DNA from: Ralstonia pickettii | GTDB lineage: Bacteria; Pseudomonadota; Gammaproteobacteria; Burkholderiales; Burkholderiaceae | Direction of reading: 5' to 3' | DNA: 64,000 nucleotides | Assembly (NCBI RefSeq): GCF_001699815.1 | Contig: NZ_MCGB01000097.1 | Coordinates: 124,001-188,000, forward strand | Part shown: one piece after another, positions 56,389 to 64,000 of the stretch | Layout: every line of letters starts with the position of its first letter | How positions within the stretch are numbered: position 1 is the stretch's first letter | Notes under the pieces: generated by a model | Seen by the model: only the letters and a program-made list of their open reading frames with translations | Database searches by the model: none | Told to the model about the DNA's origin: nothing | Position numbers and translations under genes: made by a program

Positions 56389-59300
56389 GTGACGGTACGC
56401 AAAGCTAGCACTGGCGCGGGGGTGGTCTGGGTAGACCGTTGATTTCATTGACTTTCCTGTTCGCTTTGTAAACGGGTATGGTGGCCTCCCACTTTTGAGG
56501 TTCACGATGCAGGGTTGGCACACAACGTTTTTGGGGATGCGTGGGCTCCCCCGCGATATCAGCGACTTCGAGATGAAGGCATTTTTCACCTTCGATGGTG
56601 CCGAGCGCGACGCAATCAATGCACGCCGAGGTGATTCCCACAAGCTTGGTCTGGCGCTCCATATTGGTTTCCTGCGCATGAGTGGGCGTTTGCTCGGTGC
56701 CTTTCGGGTAATTCCAGTAGCCTTGTGGCGCCACCTTGGCAACGAGCTTGGCATTGCAGCACCAGAAGTCGCCTCGCTGAGAGCCATGTATGAACGCGGG
56801 CGCACGCTATTCGATCACCAACAAGTAGCCTGCACGGTCCTTGGATTCCAGTGGATGAGCGAGCACCAGCGCCGCTCACTGGTACGTGAACTGCGCGACG
56901 AAGTGGCGCGCTGCGCCGACCGCGATCAGCTACTCGTGCGGGCGCGTCAATGGCTGTACAAGAACAAGCTGGTGATCGTGCACGAGCGGGCAATTCGGAC
57001 ACTGATTGCGGCGGCACTTGCCCAGCTTGAAGTTGAAACAGGCACCGCCATCGCCGCCAGCGTTGATCCAGCAACACTTGATCGCTGGCGAGCCTCAGTT
57101 TCAGAGCTGCGCCCAGATGGACAAACCCAGCAGAGTTGGCTATGGGCTGCACCGGCGAAACACTCAACCCGCCAAATCAGCGAGGTACTGGAGCGCATCG
57201 ACCTGCTTTACACGCTGGACGTTCATAAGCACCTGGCAGACATCCCCGATCTCATCTTGCGCCGCTACGCGCGCCGACTTGTCTCCAGGCCGCCCTCAGC
57301 CGGAGCCAAGATCAAAGAGCCAGCGCGCACCGTGGAGGTCGCATGCTTTCTTCGGTATTGCCTGTTCACCACCACAGACCAGTTGATCCTTATGGTGCAG
57401 CGCCGGATCGCCGATCTGTGGCGTCAGGCTGCCGCCGATGTCCCCGCTACCGTCAATTGGGCCGCAATGTACAAAACGCTGCTCGGCGAACTTGTTGCCT
57501 TGAGCGCGCAAGGTGCGGTGCCAGATGCTGAGTTGCGTGCCCGTCTTGAAGCCTTGATCACCGAAACCCAGAAACGCAAACCACCGAGCAGGGCCTCCCT
57601 GGTCCGCGAGGGATTGATTGATGGAATTCGCCCCGTGCGGTCGTTGCTCGTCGCCATTGCAAAGCTGCCCTGGCAGGCCACCGGCGAGCATCCTGCCATC
57701 GAGTACCTTGCCAAGCTGCAAGCTTTATATCTCAAAGGATCCAGAAAGCTGCCAGTTGAAGTGGTGGCACCAAGTCTGGGAATGATCTGGCAGGTTTCGA
57801 TCTCCAGCCCAGACCGGGAACGGGCGTTTCAGGCGTTGGAGGTGGCCACCCTGTTTGCCCTGCGCCGCGCGGTGCGCAATGGCTCGGTCTGGATTGAGCA
57901 CAGCCTGAGCTTTCGGGGTCGTGCGCGCTTGTTCTTCACGGACGAGCGTTGGCAGGCAGAGTCCAAGAAACACTATGCCCGTCTATCGTTACCCAGCAAG
58001 GCTGCCACTTTCTTGAAGCCTTTGCTGGCCAGAGTAACTGCCGGTGTCGATGCGGTGGCCGCTGCAGCCCGCAGTGGCGTACTGCGCGTGGATGATGAAC
58101 TCCATTTGTCGCCATTGCCCGCAGAGGACGAAGACCCAGAAGTGACCAAGCTGCGCGCGGCTTTGGATCACCGCATCGGTGAGGTTCAATTGCCGGAAGT
58201 GATTCTGGCCGTTGACGCCCAGGTGCGCTTTAGCTGGATCATGCTCGGACGTGAGCCGCGCTCTACCGACGAGCTGCTGATGGTCTATGCCGGCATCATG
58301 GCCCACGGCACCAGTCTGACTGCGGTCGAATGCGCGCGCATGATTCCGCAATTGTCTGCCACCAGCATTCGCCAGGCCATGCGCTGGGCGCGGGACGAAC
58401 GGCGTCTGAGCCAGGCCTGCCAGGCTGTGCTGGAATTCATGCAGCGACACCCGATTGCCGCCACCTGGGGGCGGTCCGATTTGGCATCTTCTGACATGAT
58501 GACCATGGAGACCACCAAACGGGTGTGGCAAGCCCGGCTTGATCCTCGGCGCAACACACCTTCCATTGGAATCTACTCCCATGTAAAAGACCGGTGGGGC
58601 ATCTTCCATGCGCAGCCCTTTGTGCTCAATGAGCGCCAGGCGGGCGTGGCCATTGAAGGTGTCATCCGCCAAGAAAAGCTGGAGACCAGCCAGCTTGCTG
58701 TGGATACCCATGGCTACACCGACTTTGCCATGTCACATGCCCGTTTGCTTGGTTTTGATCTTTGCCCGCGGTTGAAGGAACTCAAACAGCGCCACCTCTT
58801 TGTGCCACGCGGCACCAAAGTGCCCGCAGAAATCGCTGCGGTGTGCGAAGCCAATGTCGACGTCGCTTTGATCGAAAAGCATTGGGATAGTCTGGTGCAC
58901 CTGGCAGCCTCGGTCATGAGCGGACATGCCAGTGCGGTGGCAGCTCTTGCGCGGTTCGGTTCTGCCGCCCAGGGCGATCCAATCTATGAGGCTGGCGTGC
59001 AATTGGGGCGGTTGCTGCGTACGGCGTTTTTGGCTGACTACTTTGTCAAGGACGCTTTCAGGAACGAGTTGCGCCGGGTGCTCAATCGGGGCGAGGCTGT
59101 TAACGCCCTCAAGCGCGCCATTTATACCGGCCGGATCAGCCCGGCGCAGGCCAAACGTGTCGATGAAATGCAGGCTGTGGCCGATGCGTTGAGCCTGATG
59201 GCCAACATCGTGATGGCGTGGAATACCTCACAGATGCAGGCGGTCCTGGATCGCTGGTCGAACCGCCGCCAGGTCATTCCACCGGAACTGATCGGGAAGA

Positions 59301-59565
59301 TTGCGCCCACCAGGCTGGAGAGCATCAACTTGCGGGGTGTGTTTCGCTTCCCGGTTGACCGCTATGCTGACCAAATCCTGCCTTCGCGGCCAAATGCATC
59401 GATAACTGGCACCAATGGATGAAACCGACCACGGTTTGACGCCACGAATCGCAGATTTGAAAGTGAACAGGAAAGTCAATGAAATCAACGATCTACCAAC
59501 ACCACCTCCGCGCCAGTGCTAGCTTTTCGTACCGTCACTTATTGCACTGAAAACGAGGAGACCCC
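56362..59565 (+). mobile_element. IS1071 (Tn3 family), complete
   Basis: Both ends read GGGGTCTCCTCGTTTTCAGT inward. The length is 3204 bp, exactly that known for IS1071, and the inverted repeats extend about 110 bp (56362-56471 and 59456-59565) with scattered mismatches. It encodes only a transposase, with no resolvase. The five bases outside the ends, CTTTC on the left and TGCAC on the right, are not a target duplication, so this copy did not simply insert here. Confidence 0.95.
56507..59422 (+). CDS. tnpA: IS1071 transposase
   Basis: A 971-residue Tn3-family transposase, the length recorded for IS1071. The start MQGWHTTFLGMRG is placed at 56507; a frame extension to 56495 adds four residues. 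The N-terminal DUF4158-like region (FEMKAFFTFDGAERDAINAR) is followed by the DDE catalytic domain: ILAVDAQVRFSWIMLG near residue 570, YSHVKDRWGIFHAQPFVLNE and VDTHGYTDFAMSHARLLGFD, and a late Glu in NVDVALIEKHWDSL. No frameshift is seen, so it is probably functional. Confidence 0.95.
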   Translation: MQGWHTTFLGMRGLPRDISDFEMKAFFTFDGAERDAINARRGDSHKLGLALHIGFLRMSGRLLGAFRVIPVALWRHLGNELGIAAPEVASLRAMYERGRTLFDHQQVACTVLGFQWMSEHQRRSLVRELRDEVARCADRDQLLVRARQWLYKNKLVIVHERAIRTLIAAALAQLEVETGTAIAASVDPATLDRWRASVSELRPDGQTQQSWLWAAPAKHSTRQISEVLERIDLLYTLDVHKHLADIPDLILRRYARRLVSRPPSAGAKIKEPARTVEVACFLRYCLFTTTDQLILMVQRRIADLWRQAAADVPATVNWAAMYKTLLGELVALSAQGAVPDAELRARLEALITETQKRKPPSRASLVREGLIDGIRPVRSLLVAIAKLPWQATGEHPAIEYLAKLQALYLKGSRKLPVEVVAPSLGMIWQVSISSPDRERAFQALEVATLFALRRAVRNGSVWIEHSLSFRGRARLFFTDERWQAESKKHYARLSLPSKAATFLKPLLARVTAGVDAVAAAARSGVLRVDDELHLSPLPAEDEDPEVTKLRAALDHRIGEVQLPEVILAVDAQVRFSWIMLGREPRSTDELLMVYAGIMAHGTSLTAVECARMIPQLSATSIRQAMRWARDERRLSQACQAVLEFMQRHPIAATWGRSDLASSDMMTMETTKRVWQARLDPRRNTPSIGIYSHVKDRWGIFHAQPFVLNERQAGVAIEGVIRQEKLETSQLAVDTHGYTDFAMSHARLLGFDLCPRLKELKQRHLFVPRGTKVPAEIAAVCEANVDVALIEKHWDSLVHLAASVMSGHASAVAALARFGSAAQGDPIYEAGVQLGRLLRTAFLADYFVKDAFRNELRRVLNRGEAVNALKRAIYTGRISPAQAKRVDEMQAVADALSLMANIVMAWNTSQMQAVLDRWSNRRQVIPPELIGKIAPTRLESINLRGVFRFPVDRYADQILPSRPNASITGTNG

Positions 59566-59798
59566 TGCACCAGGCGGCGCAGGTCGTCGAGGTTGCGCGC
59601 CAGACGATCCATGCTGTGCACCACGACCGTGTCGCCTTCGCGCACGAAGGCGAGCAGCCGTTCCAGTTCGGGCCGCCGTGTGTCCTTGCCCGACGCCTTG
59701 TCGGTGAACACTTTATCCACCTGGATCTGTTCGAGCTGCCGTTCTGGGTTCTGGTCGAAGCTGCTGACGCGGACGTAACCGATGCGCTGACCGTGCAA
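59566..59798 (-). pseudogene. tnpR: tnpR resolvase of the mer transposon, cut by IS1071
   Basis: The remaining 78 codons carry the serine-recombinase start GQRIGYVRVSSFDQNPERQL with the catalytic Ser, FTDKASGKDTRRP, and VHSMDRLARNLDDLRRLVQ. The frame then enters the IS and ends after nine foreign residues at 59535. A full Tn501/Tn21-type TnpR has about 185 residues. Its tnpA is also gone. The transposon therefore cannot resolve or transpose by itself. Confidence 0.88.
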
Positions 59799-59928
59799 GG
59801 TATCCTCCTGAGGGAAATGTGTCAGGAAGAAATCTATGACCCTTGACGGCGTATGTCAATCAATTCGGAAGGCAACTCTATTCTGACGATTTAGCGCCGG
59901 ATGGTCTGACGCCAAGTTAGGGTATGCC
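59799..59928. other. Probable res site region of the Tn501-like transposon
   Basis: In Tn21/Tn501 elements the resolution site lies directly upstream of tnpR. This 130-bp gap has several spaced TGTCA/TGACG-type half-sites, which fits, but individual subsites were not resolved. Confidence 0.4.
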
Positions 59929-60918
59929 TCAATCTGACGGTAGCGAGTCGCAGGCGTTCGGATCGGCATCGGTTTCGTTCCCTGTCTTGGCACGCGCTTC
60001 GAAGCGTTGATAACACTCCAACCCGCAGAAGTGCTCGACGTATTCCGCGCCTTCCGGGGTGAAGGCGGCATCGAGCGGGATTTCCTTGCAGCACACGCAG
60101 CAACTGGTGGTGGTCGAGTCACTTGCATTCATGGTGGCACCCCTCCATTGACTGACGAAGACGGCGAATGCCGCCGCCGGCATTGGCTTCGCGAACAGGA
60201 AGCCTTGTCCTGTGTCGCAGTCCGCTTGTCGCAATAGATCAAGACTCGCCGATGTTTCCACGCCTTCAGCCACCACATCCATGCCCAGCCCGTGCGCAAG
60301 CTGAATCACGGTGTGCACGATGGTTTGGTCGCGGCGGTCGTTGGCGAGCCCGGCGACAAACGATTGGTCGATCTTGAGCGTGCTGATTGGGCAGCACTTC
60401 AGATGTTGCAGACAGGAATACCCCGTCCCGAAGTCATCGGCGGCGAAGCGCACACCGATCTGCCGCAAGGCGTCCAGGGCGGGGAAGATCGCCGGATCAC
60501 CAAACGCGACCGATTCGGTCAGCTCGATTTCGAGATACTCGGCGGGCAACTCGGCATCAGCCAGCACGCCCTTTACCCACCCGTCGAAGTCCGGTCCCAC
60601 TTGGCTCGCCGAAACATTGACGGCCAGCCGGAACGGTCGCCATGCCAGCATTCGCCAGTCACGCATCTGGCGGCAGGCTTCGCCCAGCACCCAAGCGCCG
60701 ATTTCAGGCATCAGGCCGGACGATTCGACCACGGGCAGGAACTGGCCCGGTGGCAATAGTCCAAGCGTCGGATGACGCCAGCGCAACAGGGCTTCCGCGC
60801 CGACAATCCCACCACTGCGCAGATCGACGACGGGCTGGTAGTGCAGTTCAAGCTGCCCGCGCTCGACCGCTTGGGCCAGTTCCGGCGTCGTCCATCCATC
60901 CGGCCGGAAAGCGCTCAT
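59929..60918 (-). CDS. urf2: Urf2: EAL-domain protein with DUF3330 tail
   Basis: A 329-residue protein encoded after merE in Tn501-type transposons. The EAL domain spans about residues 10-255: GAEALLRW, in place of EAL, then [29 protein letters not shown] and LKIDQSFV, with a late VAEGVET. The catalytic E of EAL is kept in this variant (AEALLR), so c-di-GMP hydrolysis is possible. The C-terminal DUF3330 part has CCVCCKEIP and [13 protein letters not shown], a likely zinc site. The start at 60918 overlaps the merE stop. Confidence 0.88.
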   Translation of the reverse strand: MSAFRPDGWTTPELAQAVERGQLELHYQPVVDLRSGGIVGAEALLRWRHPTLGLLPPGQFLPVVESSGLMPEIGAWVLGEACRQMRDWRMLAWRPFRLAVNVSASQVGPDFDGWVKGVLADAELPAEYLEIELTESVAFGDPAIFPALDALRQIGVRFAADDFGTGYSCLQHLKCCPISTLKIDQSFVAGLANDRRDQTIVHTVIQLAHGLGMDVVAEGVETSASLDLLRQADCDTGQGFLFAKPMPAAAFAVFVSQWRGATMNASDSTTTSCCVCCKEIPLDAAFTPEGAEYVEHFCGLECYQRFEARAKTGNETDADPNACDSLPSD

Positions 60919-61151
60919 TCTCTTTCCCTGAATGCCCGCAACGCCCGCGACAGGGACAGAAGGAACAGGCCGGTCAAACCGAGCGCCGCGATGACCCAAT
61001 GCTCGCCGAGGAAAGCACCGGCGGTTGTGCCGGCCAGCACGACAGCGAGGATGGGCAGGTGGCAGGGGCAAGTCAGCACAGCCAGTCCGCCCCACAGGTA
61101 GCCGGTGATCGGTTTGTGCGTCTCGGACGGCAAGCGCTCGGGGTTGTTCAT
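60915..61151 (-). CDS. merE: MerE mercury transport protein
   Basis: A 78-residue inner-membrane protein with two helices. CPCHLPIL in the first gives the paired cysteines for Hg(II). [20 protein letters not shown] and [20 protein letters not shown] complete the topology. The length equals MerE of Tn501. It overlaps merD upstream and urf2 downstream by four bases each (ATGA). Confidence 0.95.
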   Translation of the reverse strand: MNNPERLPSETHKPITGYLWGGLAVLTCPCHLPILAVVLAGTTAGAFLGEHWVIAALGLTGLFLLSLSRALRAFRERE

Positions 61152-61513
61152 GGCAGACTCTCCGCGTGCTGTGCCGGCTCGGTCGGCAGGGTGGCCAACT
61201 GCACTTCCAGATCGGCCAACGCTTCGCGCCGACGCTCGACGAACTGACGCAGCAGGGCAAGCTGCGCGGCCGCTTCGTCGCCGTCCGCCGCATCCAGCGC
61301 CCGGCACAGCCGCGCCAGCGCGTCGAGGCCGATGCCCGCCTCGAAGGCCGCCCGCACGAAGCACAGCCGTTGCAAGGCGGCGTCATCGAACAAGCCGTAG
61401 CCGCCTGGTGTGCACGCCACCGGGCGCAGCAATCCGCGCAGCAGGTAGTCGCGCACGATATGCACGCTCACCCCGGCATCAAGAGCCAGCCGGGACACCG
61501 TGTAGGCGTTCAT
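61148..61513 (-). CDS. merD: MerD co-regulator
   Basis: A 121-residue MerR-family protein that binds the mer operator and helps shut the operon down. The helix-turn-helix is [20 protein letters not shown], followed by [16 protein letters not shown]. It lacks the three Hg-binding cysteines of MerR. The start at 61513 (MNAYTVS) has AGGAGGT upstream. The length matches Tn501 MerD. Confidence 0.95.
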   Translation of the reverse strand: MNAYTVSRLALDAGVSVHIVRDYLLRGLLRPVACTPGGYGLFDDAALQRLCFVRAAFEAGIGLDALARLCRALDAADGDEAAAQLALLRQFVERRREALADLEVQLATLPTEPAQHAESLP

Positions 61514-61530
61514 TGAACACCTCCTTTTTC

Positions 61531-63228
<1,698 letters not shown>

Positions 63229-63287
63229 TTATCGTTTGTGGCGCCAGACAATGACGTCCGTTGTGCTGCGGTGCCGTTTTCAGTGAC

Positions 63288-63563
63288 TCACTGCTTGACG
63301 CTGGACGGATAGCCCGCGTCTGCGGTTGCCTTGGTCAGCTTCTGCACGCTGGTCTTGGCATCGTCGAAGGTGACGACCGCTTGGCGTGTCTCGAAAGTCA
63401 CGTCAACTTTGCTGACGCCTTCGACCTTGGAAATCGCCTTCTTGACAGTGATCGGGCAGGCGGAGCAGGTCATGCCCGGTACGGACAGCGTGACGGTCTG
63501 GGTGGCGGCCCAGACGGGGGCAACAACGGCGGCGAGGGCGAGGGAGGCAAACAGTTTCTTCAT
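63288..63563 (-). CDS. merP: MerP periplasmic mercury-binding protein
   Basis: A 91-residue HMA-fold protein with a signal peptide (KKLFASLALAAVVAPVWA). GMTCSACPITVKKAIS supplies the Hg(II)-binding cysteines, and VEGVSKVDVTFE and DAGYPSSVKQ complete the domain. It passes Hg(II) to MerT. It is 12 bases downstream of merT. Confidence 0.97.
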   Translation of the reverse strand: MKKLFASLALAAVVAPVWAATQTVTLSVPGMTCSACPITVKKAISKVEGVSKVDVTFETRQAVVTFDDAKTSVQKLTKATADAGYPSSVKQ

Positions 63564-63575
63564 GGTGAACTCCGA

Positions 63576-63926
63576 TCAGTAGAAAAATGGCATGACGTAG
63601 GGAAATCCGAGCGCGACCAGAACCAGCGCGGCCACGATCCAGAAAATGAGCTTGTAAGTAGCTCGCACTTGGGGAATCGCGCAGACCTCACCCGGTTTGC
63701 AGGCCGCTGCCTGCCGGTAGATGCGCCGCCAGGCGAAGAACAACGCCACCAGCGCCACGCCGATAAAGATGGGGCGATAGGGTTCCAACACCGCCAAGTT
63801 GCCGATCCAAGCGCCGCTGAACCCCAAGGCGATCAGAACCAACGGCCCGAGGCAGCAAGCCGAGGCGAGGATGGCGGCAAGCCCTCCAGTGAAGAGCGCG
63901 CCGCGCCCGGTTTTTGGTTCAGACAT
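63576..63926 (-). CDS. merT: MerT mercury transporter
   Basis: A 116-residue inner-membrane protein with three helices. The first has the vicinal cysteines SACCLGPL that receive Hg(II) from MerP; the cytoplasmic loop has AACKPGEVCAIP with a second pair. The start at 63926 (MSEPKTG) has AAAGGACA upstream. It is the first gene after the mer promoter. Confidence 0.97.
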   Translation of the reverse strand: MSEPKTGRGALFTGGLAAILASACCLGPLVLIALGFSGAWIGNLAVLEPYRPIFIGVALVALFFAWRRIYRQAAACKPGEVCAIPQVRATYKLIFWIVAALVLVALGFPYVMPFFY

Positions 63927-63961
63927 GCGCTTGTCCTTTCGAATTGAAATTGGATAGCGTA

Positions 63962-63992
63962 ACCTTACTTCCGTACTCATGTACGGAGTCAA
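63962..63992 (-). promoter_or_regulatory. mer promoter and MerR operator
   Basis: On the minus strand TTGACT (-35) and TAAGGT (-10) are 19 bp apart, the long spacer typical of MerR-activated promoters. The dyad CCGTACATGAGTACGG between them is the MerR site. The divergent merR must lie just past the right edge. Confidence 0.92.
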
Positions 63993-64000
63993 GCGATATG

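Overview
The window looks like accessory DNA of a beta-proteobacterium of the Burkholderiaceae (Ralstonia/Cupriavidus type). The evidence is high GC, coding-dense DNA; a copRS/copABCD copper locus of the kind found in that family; an IS1071 element; and a Tn501-like mercury operon. No rRNA, tRNA, CRISPR array or replication gene was seen. It could be a genomic island or part of a megaplasmid; the window alone cannot decide.

Layout. (1) 1-5407: periplasmic metal-binding proteins diverge from a YHS-domain copper P-type ATPase, followed by small membrane proteins, a YHS protein, a DUF2933 protein and an ICMT-family methyltransferase. (2) 5408-26107: a stress and envelope region. It holds a shortened DUF3141 alpha/beta-hydrolase, an overlapping operon for a LolA-like protein, an ABC ATPase, a two-unit FtsX permease and an outer-membrane barrel, then a UbiB-type kinase, an archaeal-type AdoMet synthetase, a frameshifted lemA with two TPM-domain genes, PPK2, a VTT-domain membrane protein, FtsH and oleate hydratase. 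(3) 26206-37940: a second metal and nucleotide operon. It encodes an HMA chaperone, a second DUF2933-ICMT pair, a beta-CASP nuclease, an AMP-phosphorylase/thymidine-phosphorylase homologue, a PRPP-synthetase homologue, a 49-residue tiny protein, cyclopropane fatty-acid synthase, a DUF6629 protein, a P-type ATPase with CPD in place of CPC, and an MFS transporter. (4) 38106-46516: a Csp copper-storage protein, a lone copC, copS-copR, and divergent copA-copB-copC-copD-copG. (5) 46560-55420: mobile and defence remnants. These are a PD-(D/E)XK-like nuclease with an HhH-like segment, a 5'-truncated DndC-like gene, ThpR, a catalytically degenerate tyrosine recombinase, an H-NS-like protein and an intact tyrosine recombinase. 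(6) 55512-64000: chrB cut by a 3204-bp IS1071, then a tnpR cut by the other side of the same element, and the urf2-merE-D-A-P-T half of a Tn501-like transposon running to the mer promoter at the right edge.

How it works together. Regions 1, 3, 4 and 6 form a layered metal defence: cytosolic sequestration and export of copper, periplasmic oxidation and binding, and mercury uptake and reduction. Regions 2 and 3 look like a low-oxygen/stress gene set. At least seven gaps between genes carry sequences matching or close to the FNR/Anr box TTGAT-N4-ATCAA, which would tie the P-type ATPase, the exporter operon, lemA/AdoMet synthetase, ppk2, ftsH and the 26.2-kb genes to one oxygen-responsive regulator. 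The most unusual items are that shared regulation, the translationally coupled AMP-phosphorylase/PRPP/tiny-gene/CFA operon, the twice-occurring DUF2933-ICMT module beside copper transporters, and the nuclease next to a DndC remnant.
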